A DNA stretch of 64,000 bases from Novosphingobium malaysiense (GTDB taxonomy: Bacteria; Pseudomonadota; Alphaproteobacteria; Sphingomonadales; Sphingomonadaceae). The position numbers and the translations under genes are program-made. The number at the start of each line of letters is the position of its first letter. Position 1 is the first letter of the stretch. The DNA is taken from assembly GCF_000802225.1 (NCBI RefSeq), contig NZ_JTDI01000004.1, positions 238,589-302,588 of the forward strand, in the 5' to 3' direction. The notes below the pieces were generated by a model. The model searched no databases. It saw only the letters and a list, made by a program, of their open reading frames with translations, and had not been told where the DNA came from. Below are positions 34,103 to 42,179 of the stretch, in pieces.

Positions 34103-35052
34103 GGCTGCATGGTATCCGGCATCGCAGCCCAGACGTGAACCCCGAAAGTCGCGTCATTGTCGCTCCAGTAGGCGCGCGGCTCCCAGCCCGATGCACGCGC
34201 CATCAGGCGCGCCTCTTCCAGCGTGTATTTGTGGCTGTTTTCGGTGTGGATGGATTCGCCCTCCTCCATCGAAAAGGTGCGCCCGGCCACCCGGAAGGTA
34301 ACGGCCCGCGTCGCGACCAGGTGCATCTCGATCCGGCCCAGGGCATCGTGCCAGATCGCACGGTGTTCAAAGGCATCGACAGGGATGGTCCCGTCCAGTT
34401 CGCGGTTCATGCGTTCCAGCAGGTTGAGGTTGAATGCCGCCGTAACTCCGGCGCTGTCGTCGTAGGCGGCTTCCAGCATCCGCGGGTTCTTGCGCGTATC
34501 CATGCCGATCACGAGGCGCGCGTCCGTGCCGAGTTGCCGGCGAAACTGCCGCAGCAGGTCCAGCGCCCGGGCATGATCGAAATTGCCGATCGTGGATCCC
34601 GGAAAGAAACCCGTGACCGGCCCATCGAGTGACGGCAGCGGAACTTCCTCGGTAAAGTCGCCGGCAAGCGGCACGATCTGCAGGCCCGGAACCGCCTTCC
34701 CGAGGGTCTCCATGCTTTCCAGAAGGAAATCGCCAGAAATGTCTATGGGAACATAGACTGGCGCTTCGGTGGCACGCAGAAGCGTTGGCGTCTTGGTGGC
34801 CGAACCCGCCCCGAATTCGACAACGGGCCGCCCCGCCCCTGCATGCCGCGCGATTTCATCGGCATGCGTCTTGAGCAGGGCCGTTTCGGCGCGCGTCACG
34901 TAATACTCTGGAAGGCGGGTGATTTCCTCGAACAACGCTGACCCGCGATCGTCGTAGAAAAAGCGGGCCGGCATGGTTTTCTGTTTTTGCGACAGCCCCG
35001 TTAAGGCCGCCTGGCCAAAATCATCGAGCGTTTCGGCCATCACATCCGCCAT
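34099..35052 (-). CDS. egtD: L-histidine N(alpha)-methyltransferase EgtD
   Basis: 317 residues. KTMPARFFYDDRGSALFEEITRLPEYYVTRAE, VVEFGAGSATKTPTLL (SAM site), GFFPGSTIGNFD and SIHTENSHKYTLEE are hallmark EgtD segments. It trimethylates histidine to hercynine, the first step to ergothioneine. ATG 35052 has GAGGTG upstream; the frame is open to 35397 without a better site. An EcfG-type promoter lies at 35140-35164. Confidence 0.95.
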   Translation of the reverse strand: MADVMAETLDDFGQAALTGLSQKQKTMPARFFYDDRGSALFEEITRLPEYYVTRAETALLKTHADEIARHAGAGRPVVEFGAGSATKTPTLLRATEAPVYVPIDISGDFLLESMETLGKAVPGLQIVPLAGDFTEEVPLPSLDGPVTGFFPGSTIGNFDHARALDLLRQFRRQLGTDARLVIGMDTRKNPRMLEAAYDDSAGVTAAFNLNLLERMNRELDGTIPVDAFEHRAIWHDALGRIEMHLVATRAVTFRVAGRTFSMEEGESIHTENSHKYTLEEARLMARASGWEPRAYWSDNDATFGVHVWAAMPDTMQP

Positions 35053-35139
35053 GGGCACCTCACCTGTTTTCTTTCCGGTCCGTGTCGGCAGGGACGCCGG
35101 CATGTCGGTAGAAAAGCCCCTGCATGCGATCAGGAATGC

Positions 35140-35164
35140 AACAGTCCGGCCTCCGGATGGTTCC
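35140..35164 (-). promoter_or_regulatory. EcfG-type promoter of egtD-egtB
   Basis: Minus strand GGAAC-N16-TGTT, 88 bases upstream of the egtD ATG, in the 326-base space between egtD and the divergent alcohol dehydrogenase. Nothing else was recognised in that space. Confidence 0.55.
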
Positions 35165-35378
35165 CCGGCATCGAAAACGTGCGACGGCCTCACGGCGGAC
35201 CGCAGGCGAATGTAGATCCGGTCACCGCTTCGTGCTCGTCGCGAACCGCCCTGCCGATCCGCTTGTCGATGTCCGGCTTGGCGCGTTCGCCGTTGAGCAG
35301 CCCCTTTCGTCTCGATCGCCAGTAGGCAACAATGCGCCCACCAGGCAGATCGGCGACGAAAGCACGGAAGGATATCCC

Positions 35379-36368
35379 ATGGCGACGATGCGCTCAATGC
35401 AACTGGATCGGCCCGGAACGCGATTGCACATGGTCGAGCGCGCCCTGCCGGAACCCGGCTCCGGGCAGGTCCGGATCGCGATCACTGCCTGCGGCGTGTG
35501 CCGCACCGATCTGCACGTGGTCGACGGCGACATCCACGGAAAGCTGCCGATCGTTCCGGGACACGAGATTGTGGGACGCATAGAGGCAGTGGCTTCTGAC
35601 GTCGAAGCATTTGCCTTGGGCGAGCGGGTGGGCGTTCCGTGGCTGGGTCACACCTGCGGGGTATGTCCCTACTGTGCCCACAACCGGGAAAACCTATGCG
35701 ACGATCCCGTATTCACCGGCTTCACGCGCGATGGCGGTTTCGCCACCCATGCCCTGGCCGATGCGCACTTCTGCTTTCCGATCCCCGACGCCTTCGACGA
35801 CGTCCATGCCGCCCCGCTGCTCTGCGCCGGACTGATCGGCTATCGCTCCTACCGTATTGCCGGCGATTCGCCGGTTCTAGGACTCTACGGGTTCGGCGCA
35901 GCGGCGCACATTCTTGCTCAGCTGGCGGTCTGGCAAGGCCGCGAGGTCTTCGCCTTCACGCGCGACGGGGACAGCGCAGGGCAGGAATTCGCGCGCACTT
36001 TGGGCTGCGCGTGGGCCGGCGGTTCATCGCAATTGCCGCCCAAACCGATGGACGCGGCCATCATCTTCGCTCCGGTAGGCGGCTTGGTCCCGCAGGCGCT
36101 CAAGGCTATAAAAAAGGGCGGCCGCGTGGTCTGCGCCGGGATTCACATGTCGGATATTCCCTCCTTTCCCTATGCGGACCTGTGGGAAGAGCGCGAGATC
36201 GTCTCGGTCGCCAACCTCACGCGGCAAGACGGCACCGAATTTCTCGTGCTGGCCGCGAAGGTGCCGATACGCACACACGTAACCCCCATGCCGCTGGCCC
36301 AGGCGAACGAGGCGCTGGATGTTCTTCGGACGGGCGAAGTCGAAGGCGCCATTGTCCTGATTCCTTGA
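35379..36368 (+). CDS. Zinc-dependent alcohol dehydrogenase
   Basis: 329 residues of the MDR zinc family. ACGVCRTDLHVVDG and PIVPGHEIVGRI give the catalytic-zinc site; CGVCPYCAHNRENLC is the structural-zinc site with four Cys; LYGFGAAAHILAQLA is the NAD(P) motif. It probably oxidises or reduces small alcohols or aldehydes. ATG 35379 is chosen because the longer opening (35124) runs through the egtD promoter. Confidence 0.9.
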   Translation: MATMRSMQLDRPGTRLHMVERALPEPGSGQVRIAITACGVCRTDLHVVDGDIHGKLPIVPGHEIVGRIEAVASDVEAFALGERVGVPWLGHTCGVCPYCAHNRENLCDDPVFTGFTRDGGFATHALADAHFCFPIPDAFDDVHAAPLLCAGLIGYRSYRIAGDSPVLGLYGFGAAAHILAQLAVWQGREVFAFTRDGDSAGQEFARTLGCAWAGGSSQLPPKPMDAAIIFAPVGGLVPQALKAIKKGGRVVCAGIHMSDIPSFPYADLWEEREIVSVANLTRQDGTEFLVLAAKVPIRTHVTPMPLAQANEALDVLRTGEVEGAIVLIP

Positions 36369-36431
36369 CCTTCTGGGCGATGCCTGGCGTGCTTATGCCG
36401 ATCTGCCGCGCCCAAGGCTTGCGCTCCCGCC

Positions 36432-36445
36432 TTGACCGATTGCAA
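36432..36445 (+). promoter_or_regulatory. Imperfect FNR/FixK-type box before the LLM oxidoreductase
   Basis: TTGACCGATTGCAA fits TTGA-N6-TCAA with one mismatch and is close in sequence to the perfect box at 40022-40035. It lies 33 bases before ATG 36478. Confidence 0.3.
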
Positions 36446-36477
36446 GGTGGAGGGCGGCGTTTGAGAGGAAACCTGCA

Positions 36478-37353
36478 ATGAAGATCGGCCTTATCTATCC
36501 CCAGACAGAACTCAACGGCGATCCGGTCGCGGTGCGCGAAATCGGCCGCGCCGCCGAAACGCTCGGCTTTGACCATCTGCTCGCTTACGACCATGTCCTC
36601 GGAGCGACCCACGACCGCGAACCCAAACTCAACGGGCCCTACACGGAAAAGCAGCCGTTCCACGATCCGCTGGTGATGTTCGGCTACCTAGCCGGAATCA
36701 CCCAGCGCATCGGCTTCGCAACGGGCATCCTCATCCTGCCCCAACGGCAAACTGCGCTCGTGGCCAGGCAAGCGGCAGACGTAGCCTTGCTGTCCGGCGA
36801 TCGGCTGCGGCTGGGTGTCGGTCTTGGCTGGAACTACGTGGAATACGAAGCGCTCGGGCAGGATTTCCGCAGTCGCGGCAAGCGTGTGGAAGAACAGATA
36901 GATCTCTTGCGCAAGCTCTGGACCAGTCCGCTCGTCGACTTCGAGGGCGAATTCGACCGTGTCGACCGTGCCGCGCTCAATCCGCGTCCAACCCGGCCCG
37001 TCCCGATCTGGCTGGGCGGCTTCGCCGATGTCGCGCTTCGCCGCGCGGCCAAAATCGCCGATGGATTCATTTGTGCGGATGGCGCCGTCGATGCCTTCGC
37101 CCAGGCTCCCAGGCTGCATGAACTGCTCGAACAGGAGGGGCGCGCCGTCGAGGATTTCGGGCTCCAGTGCAACATGCTCAAGGCGAAAAGCCCCGAGCAG
37201 GTTGTCGAGACGGCCCTGCGCTGGCGCGATACCGGCGGAACCCACGCAGCCTTCGCAACTATGGGCCAGGGTTTCGATACCCTGGACAAGCACCTCAAGC
37301 ATGTCGAAGCCGTGGCGGACGCCCTGCGCAAGGAAGGCTTGCTGCCGGGCTAA
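36478..37353 (+). CDS. LLM-class flavin-dependent oxidoreductase
   Basis: 291 residues of the luciferase-like monooxygenase family: MKIGLIYPQTELNGDPVAV, FDHLLAYDHVLG, RIGFATGILILPQRQTALVARQAADVALLSGDRLRLGVGLGW and PIWLGGFADVALRRAAKIADGF. These enzymes use FMN (or F420 in actinobacteria); FMN is more likely here. Substrate unknown. GAGAGGAAACC lies before the ATG. A weak FNR-like box sits just upstream. Confidence 0.88.
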   Translation: MKIGLIYPQTELNGDPVAVREIGRAAETLGFDHLLAYDHVLGATHDREPKLNGPYTEKQPFHDPLVMFGYLAGITQRIGFATGILILPQRQTALVARQAADVALLSGDRLRLGVGLGWNYVEYEALGQDFRSRGKRVEEQIDLLRKLWTSPLVDFEGEFDRVDRAALNPRPTRPVPIWLGGFADVALRRAAKIADGFICADGAVDAFAQAPRLHELLEQEGRAVEDFGLQCNMLKAKSPEQVVETALRWRDTGGTHAAFATMGQGFDTLDKHLKHVEAVADALRKEGLLPG

Positions 37354-37371
37354 ATGCCCTCTGCTGCGCGT

Positions 37372-37590
37372 TCAGCTGCGTTCCCATTGCAGGCAATTGG
37401 GTACTTCATCCCGCAGGATAAGTTCTTCCTCTATAGCATCGGCCAGCTTTCGCCATCCGTCATGCTCGCGAAGGCCGAACGGCTTTCGACCGGAAGCCGC
37501 GGCATCGTCGGCGGCCAGGCAGACCTGCAGGAGTTCGTGATTGGCCTTCACGGCCTCGGTCGACAATTTCCTGATGTGGGGAAAATGCAT
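37372..37590 (-). CDS. Small hypothetical protein
   Basis: 72 residues, not recognised: MHFPHIRKLSTEAVKANHEL at the start, ending DEVPNCLQWERS. Mostly helical, no membrane segment. It is believed real because a perfect AGGAGG lies six bases before ATG 37590 and its composition is protein-like. It lies between the LLM gene (convergent) and the galT-like gene (same strand, upstream). Confidence 0.6.
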   Translation of the reverse strand: MHFPHIRKLSTEAVKANHELLQVCLAADDAAASGRKPFGLREHDGWRKLADAIEEELILRDEVPNCLQWERS

Positions 37591-37651
37591 CACACACCTC
37601 CTTTCTGTTCACGACACCAAGCTCTGGCCAAAACGGCAAGGACAGCGCGCC

Positions 37652-38650
37652 CTATCCGGACGGGCCAACTACCGCCTGCCGCAATGTTTCGGCGTTGTCC
37701 TCTGGACTGTAGGGATTGACGATGACGTCGGACTGGAGTTCGAACCCGCCGGGCGTCGTGAGTTCGGGCACGACGCGAATGGCCCAGTGGGCGAACGGTG
37801 CATGGTCCGCATCCCGCGATCCCGGCTCCAGCACGAAGTTGTAGGGCACCATGCCGGCGGCGGCATTCAGACGGCGCAGCGCCCTTTGCAGGGCGCCCCC
37901 CAGTGCAGCACGCTCGCGGTCGTCGGAGAGCAGGAAGAACGGGCAGTGCCTGCGTGGCACGATCCATTGCTCGAAGGGCGATCTGGCCGCGAACGGCACG
38001 AGAACGGCAAACGCATCGGTCAGTTCGACCAGCCTGTCCCCGGCGGAAATCTCGCGCCCCAGTTCGTCGCAGACCACGCACCGTCCATGATCGCGGTGGT
38101 AGGCGGCAGACCACGCCAGGGTCGAGGCGACCCGCGGCGACCGCATCGGCATGCCGATCATCTGCGAATGGGCATGCGCCAGCGAGGCGCCCGCCGTGCT
38201 GCCGCGATTGCAGAACAGGACCACGTCCTCGATTCCCGGCATCCCCTGAACGGCTTCGAACCGGCCGAACCACGTCTCGACGAGCGCCTGCACGTCAGCC
38301 GCCAAAAGATCGGCAATGTCCGCATCGTGACGCGGAGACATGATGATTACTTCGTGCTCGCCATATCCCGTCCCGAGAGGGTCTTTCTCTGCGCTTGATC
38401 CCAGCTGCAGGATGGGAAACTTGTTCGGAACGACGCGCGCGGACCAGCCCGGAGACGCATCGCGCGCCGCCTCGTCGATGATTCTGGGCAACATGTGTTC
38501 ATTGCCGGGGCAAAACGGACAGGCCGGGTCGAATGCCGGAAGCGGGGAATCCTCTGCGCGCGCGGCCTTGAGGTCACGCGGCCGCCTGCCGCGGCCGGGC
38601 GCGATGATCGCCCATAGGCCAGTCGTGCGATCCTGTCGGAACTCGTTCAC
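37652..38650 (-). CDS. galT: Galactose-1-phosphate uridylyltransferase-like protein
   Basis: 332 residues of the HIT-superfamily GalT fold. RQDRTTGLWAIIAPGRGRRP, CPFCPGNE (zinc-type Cys pair), VVPNKFPIL and ASLAHAHSQMIGMPM are the family markers. The usual catalytic H-P-H reads H-A-H here, with both His kept. It may act on galactose-1-phosphate or another sugar phosphate (ADP-glucose-type relatives exist). It ends in line with, and just downstream of, the TreT-like gene's neighbourhood on the minus strand. Confidence 0.8.
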   Translation of the reverse strand: MNEFRQDRTTGLWAIIAPGRGRRPRDLKAARAEDSPLPAFDPACPFCPGNEHMLPRIIDEAARDASPGWSARVVPNKFPILQLGSSAEKDPLGTGYGEHEVIIMSPRHDADIADLLAADVQALVETWFGRFEAVQGMPGIEDVVLFCNRGSTAGASLAHAHSQMIGMPMRSPRVASTLAWSAAYHRDHGRCVVCDELGREISAGDRLVELTDAFAVLVPFAARSPFEQWIVPRRHCPFFLLSDDRERAALGGALQRALRRLNAAAGMVPYNFVLEPGSRDADHAPFAHWAIRVVPELTTPGGFELQSDVIVNPYSPEDNAETLRQAVVGPSG

Positions 38651-38660
38651 GGCGTGCGGA

Positions 38661-39899
38661 TCACTTCTTCAGGAAGAAGCGCGCCTCGAACGAGGTGACC
38701 AGGTCCAGCCAGTCTTCCATCAAGCGCGTCATCAGGAATTGGGAGCGCACGGTTTCACGCGCCTTCTTGCCCATGGTCTCGCGCAGTCGAGGATCCTTGA
38801 GAACACGAACGATCTTTTCGGCAGCGGCCTCCACGCTGTCGACCAGGAAGCCGTTTACGCCGTCTTCGATCTGGTGCTTGATGCCGCCAACGTTGCCGCC
38901 GATGACAACGGCCCCTTTCCACATCGCCTCCGTCACGGTCAGACCGAAACCTTCCCGCAGCGATTTCTGCAGGACGACGTCCGCCCGGCGCTGCAAGGCG
39001 TTCACGAAGGCCGTATCCTGAACCGAGAGGACGCGGATGCGGTCTTCCCGGCAACTGCACAGCGATTCGAATATCTCCTGCCCTTCCGGATCGTCCGTGG
39101 CGATGTTGCCGACCAGGACGAGCGTGGCGTCCACCTCCTTGCGCGCGATGCGGAAGGCATCGATGACACCTTGCGGGTCCTTCCACTTGTCGAAACGCGA
39201 AACCTGCACGACCAGCGGCAGGTCGGTCGGAATGTCGTAGTGGTCCAGCCGCTCGGCGATCTCTTCTTCGGTGAGGTCCTTGTTGGTCGTCGAGAACGGA
39301 TTGATGGCCGGCATGATGAAACGCTGCGGCGGCGATATCTTCTGGGCGTATTCCGGCAGGGACACGACGACGGCATCGTACCTTTCCACGAAGCGCGAAA
39401 GGTACTCCCACAGCGCGGGGTCGGGGCGGGTCAGGTCGACGTGACAGCGCCAGATCCACGGCGCCTTCTTGCGAAAGTGCTCGATCAGCGGCAGCGGCTG
39501 CGGATCGTGGACGATGACCACGTCGTGATCGAGATGCATCCGGGCGGCATTCTCGAAAACGACCTCTTCGTAGATGTCCTGCTTGAGGTCGCTGAAGAAG
39601 ATCTCACCGCCCTGCAGGGCATTGTGCATCTTTTTGGTTATACTGAAGAAATCCGGTCGCCCCTGGATGACGCGCCAGCCGGTCCGGATGCCGGACCCAT
39701 TCATCAGCAGGGTAAGCGAGGACAGGATCTCGGCAACGCCGCCGCCGTAATACGTCGAGTTGACATTGACGATGTGCAGGTCACGCAGCCGATCTGCCTT
39801 GGCCAGGATCCGGTCCGCGGCCTCGCTGCCTATGAGCCGTTCGTAATGTTCGATCGTGGGGAGGGAAGATTGCATCGGGCTGTCTGATCTAACGTCCAC
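38661..39899 (-). CDS. treT: TreT-like trehalose synthase / GT4 glycosyltransferase
   Basis: 412 residues, GT-B fold. NVNSTYYGGGVAEILSSLTLLMN, HDPQPLPLIEHF, QVSRFDKWKDPQGVIDAF and VVLQKSLREGFGLTVTEAMWKGAVVIGGNVGGIKHQIEDGVNGFLV resemble the trehalose glycosyltransferring synthase TreT, which makes trehalose from an NDP-glucose and glucose. GTG 39899 is preferred because AGAGGAGCTC lies just upstream; ATG 39875 and ATG 40007 lack good sites. The galT-like gene ends the same transcript. A perfect FNR-type box lies about 125 bases upstream. Confidence 0.82.
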   Translation of the reverse strand: MDVRSDSPMQSSLPTIEHYERLIGSEAADRILAKADRLRDLHIVNVNSTYYGGGVAEILSSLTLLMNGSGIRTGWRVIQGRPDFFSITKKMHNALQGGEIFFSDLKQDIYEEVVFENAARMHLDHDVVIVHDPQPLPLIEHFRKKAPWIWRCHVDLTRPDPALWEYLSRFVERYDAVVVSLPEYAQKISPPQRFIMPAINPFSTTNKDLTEEEIAERLDHYDIPTDLPLVVQVSRFDKWKDPQGVIDAFRIARKEVDATLVLVGNIATDDPEGQEIFESLCSCREDRIRVLSVQDTAFVNALQRRADVVLQKSLREGFGLTVTEAMWKGAVVIGGNVGGIKHQIEDGVNGFLVDSVEAAAEKIVRVLKDPRLRETMGKKARETVRSQFLMTRLMEDWLDLVTSFEARFFLKK

Positions 39900-40021
39900 A
39901 CGAGCTCCTCTCTGCTCTGCTTGCAAGGATCGGACGGTATACCCGCCGGTGCCTGGACAATGGCCCCGCAAGGGCGCCAAAGCTTGCTCCAAGGAATAGG
40001 TGTCCATGGTGCATCCATGCC

Positions 40022-40035
40022 TTGACCGACGTCAA
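40022..40035. promoter_or_regulatory. FNR/FixK-type binding box
   Basis: TTGACCGACGTCAA is a perfect inverted repeat matching the alphaproteobacterial Crp/Fnr consensus TTGAY-N4-RTCAA. It lies in the roughly 300-base space between the leftward treT-like gene (start 39899) and the rightward NTF2-like gene (40199), nearer the former. Oxygen-dependent control of one or both is inferred. Nothing else was recognised in this space. Confidence 0.55.
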
Positions 40036-40198
40036 GCGCGGTAGAAAGCCGGGAGGGACGTGACCGATAGAAGGCGAGGGATTTCATTCGCGCGTGAGAT
40101 TGTCCACATAAGTCAAGCCTGGCCAGCCAATATGCGGCAAGGAATGCTGACCGAACGCGAAACAGGCGCGGCTGCAGAAGACGGCCAAGGAGAGGAAC

Positions 40199-40738
40199 AT
40201 GGACCCGACCACACAACAGTTCATCGACCGCGAGGCTATCCGCGATTGCGTGGCCCGGCTGGCGCGCGGCGAGGACCGACGCAGCGCCGACCTGATCCGC
40301 GGATGCTGGTGGCCAGAGGCCAGGTTCGATTACGGCGTGCATGGCGGCGATTTCGAGAGCTACCTCGCCTGGGTCGTCCCCGGTGCCGATGCCATCAAGG
40401 ACACCCAGCACGTGCTGGGCCAGACCTACATCGAGTTGGACGGCGACGCGGCAAAGGCGGAAACCCATGTGATCTCCTATCACCGCGTCGACATGGGCGC
40501 CGAGAACGGCGGCGAGCGCGATACCTGCATCGGCGGGCGCTATCTCGACACGTTCGAGAAGCGCGCCGGCGAATGGCGCATTGCCGATCGCATCATGCTC
40601 TACGACTGGGAACAGGACTGGGGCGAAGCCGCGGACTGGTCGCTGGGCGTGATGGGCTATCCCTTCACCGCCGAACACTTCCCCGGCCGCGCCAAGGGCG
40701 ATTACAGCGAGAAGTGGTTCGCCGGAGCCGCGAAATGA
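40199..40738 (+). CDS. NTF2-like (SnoaL-type) protein
   Basis: 179 residues with the cone-shaped NTF2 fold pattern: REAIRDCVARLARGEDRRSADLI, WWPEARFDYG, HVLGQTYIELDGDAAKAETHVISYH and GGRYLDTFEKRAGEWRIADRIMLYDW. Such proteins act as small dehydratases, isomerases or hydrolases. AGGAGAGG precedes the ATG. Stop and next start overlap (ATGA). It begins a five-gene operon with SDR genes, probably for a cyclic or steroid-like compound, but the substrate is not known. Confidence 0.85.
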   Translation: MDPTTQQFIDREAIRDCVARLARGEDRRSADLIRGCWWPEARFDYGVHGGDFESYLAWVVPGADAIKDTQHVLGQTYIELDGDAAKAETHVISYHRVDMGAENGGERDTCIGGRYLDTFEKRAGEWRIADRIMLYDWEQDWGEAADWSLGVMGYPFTAEHFPGRAKGDYSEKWFAGAAK

Positions 40739-41631
40739 GCGCCCCCCTCGCCGGAAAGGTGGCCCTGGTCACCGGGGCGAGCCGCGGAATCGGCAAGGGC
40801 ATTGCCCTCGTCCTCGCCGAACAGGGGGCGTGCGTCTATGTCACTGGCCGCACCGTCCACGAAGGCGACTACTACCTTCCCGGCACTGTCGGCGGCACGG
40901 CTGCCGAATGCGACGAGCGCGGCAAGGAAAGCGGCGGCAAGGGCATTGCAGTGGCTTGCGACCACGGCGACGATGATGCCGTCGCCCGGCTGTTCGAACA
41001 GATCGAGTGCGAACAGGGCCGGCTCGACATCCTCGTCAACAACGCGTTCACACTGTCCGATGACCTCCTCGAGCCCAAGGGGTTCTGGGAGAAGCCGCTT
41101 TCGAACCTCGAAATGTGGGATGTGGGCGTGAAGTCCAACTACGTTGCGGCCTGGCACGCGGCGAAGATCATGGCGCGGCAGAAATCCGGTCTGATCGTCG
41201 CCATCTCGGGCTTCGCGGCGGTCACTTATACGTACAGCGTCATCTTCGGCACGTCCAAGTCAGCCGTCGACCGCATGGCGCGCGACATGGCCATCGAGCT
41301 GGAGCCCTACGACGTCGCGTCGGTCACCCTGTGGCAGGGCCTGACGATGACCGAGAAGGCGCAGGACAACCTCGCCAGGCAGGGCGACAAGATGACCAAG
41401 TCTATCACGGAAATGCACGCCAGTTCGGTTGAGCATCCCGGCCGGGTGATCGCCGCGCTGGCCGCCGATCCGCAAGTCATGAAGCGCTCTGGCGGGGAGT
41501 TCGTGACAGCGGAACTGGCGCAGGATTACGGCATCACCGATGTCGATGGCAGCGTCATCGCCTCGCCGCGGGCCTCGCGCGGTTCCCCTATCTGGAAGCC
41601 CATCTCGGAGGTCGACTATCGTGGCAAGTGA
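40735..41631 (+). CDS. SDR family protein, DHRS1-like, with Phe at the catalytic Tyr
   Basis: 298 residues. ALVTGASRGIGKGIALVLAEQ (NAD(P) site) and DILVNNAF are normal. At the active site the Y-x3-K motif reads F-G-T-S-K (in VIFGTSKSAVDRM), so the general-acid Tyr is Phe. Two tyrosines lie four and six residues before this Phe (TYTYS). The sequence is closest in pattern to DHRS1-like SDRs (SVTLWQGLTMTEKA). It overlaps the genes on both sides and is tightly coupled. Confidence 0.85.
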   Translation: MSAPLAGKVALVTGASRGIGKGIALVLAEQGACVYVTGRTVHEGDYYLPGTVGGTAAECDERGKESGGKGIAVACDHGDDDAVARLFEQIECEQGRLDILVNNAFTLSDDLLEPKGFWEKPLSNLEMWDVGVKSNYVAAWHAAKIMARQKSGLIVAISGFAAVTYTYSVIFGTSKSAVDRMARDMAIELEPYDVASVTLWQGLTMTEKAQDNLARQGDKMTKSITEMHASSVEHPGRVIAALAADPQVMKRSGGEFVTAELAQDYGITDVDGSVIASPRASRGSPIWKPISEVDYRGK

Positions 41632-42175
41632 CCGTGAAAAACGCCTCGACGCGCTGCTCGACAAGCAGGACATCATGGAATGTCTTGCCCGCTTCTCGCG
41701 CGGCATGGACCGTTTCGACCGGGACACCTATCTCTCGGCCTTCTGGCAAGACGGCGAAATGGCCGCAGGGCCTTTCGTGGGCAGCCCGGCGGACTGTTGG
41801 GACTGGGCGGTTCCGATGCACGAGGCCGGGCAGATCCTCACCCACCACGCCCTGCTGCAGACGACCATCGATCTCGAAGGCGATACCGCACATACGGAGA
41901 CCTATTACCAGTTCGTCGGTCGCAACAAGGACGAGAGCCTGTGGATCGCCGGCGGTCGCTACATCGACCGTCTGGAAAAACGCGGCGGCGAGTGGCGCAT
42001 TGCGCTGCGTACAAACGTGATCGAGTGGGGATGCCTGCCGCCGCCGATGCCGATCCCCTTCGCCGACGTGCCCGACATTGCCGTCAACGGCGTCTCTTCG
42101 CGCAGCAAGGAAGACCCATCGTACCAGCGCCCGCTGACGAACAAGCGCGCGCCGAACAATCCGGCGAAAGGCTGA
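41621..42175 (+). CDS. NTF2-like (SnoaL-type) protein, second in operon
   Basis: 184 residues from a GTG at 41621, with CGGAGG upstream; the start overlaps the SDR stop by 11 bases. MECLARFSRGMDRFDRDTYLSAFWQDGEMA and ETYYQFVGRNKDESLWIAGGRYIDRLEKRGGEWRIALRT show the same fold as the first NTF2-like protein, with about the same length but a different C-terminus. Probably a partner enzyme in the same pathway. Confidence 0.83.
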   Translation: MASDREKRLDALLDKQDIMECLARFSRGMDRFDRDTYLSAFWQDGEMAAGPFVGSPADCWDWAVPMHEAGQILTHHALLQTTIDLEGDTAHTETYYQFVGRNKDESLWIAGGRYIDRLEKRGGEWRIALRTNVIEWGCLPPPMPIPFADVPDIAVNGVSSRSKEDPSYQRPLTNKRAPNNPAKG

Positions 42176-42179
42176 AGGC

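Noticed and set aside
37652..39899. GalT-like and TreT-like genes as a glycogen operon
   Set aside because: No glycogen synthase, branching enzyme or ADP-glucose pyrophosphorylase is nearby; only a shared strand and short gap support linkage.
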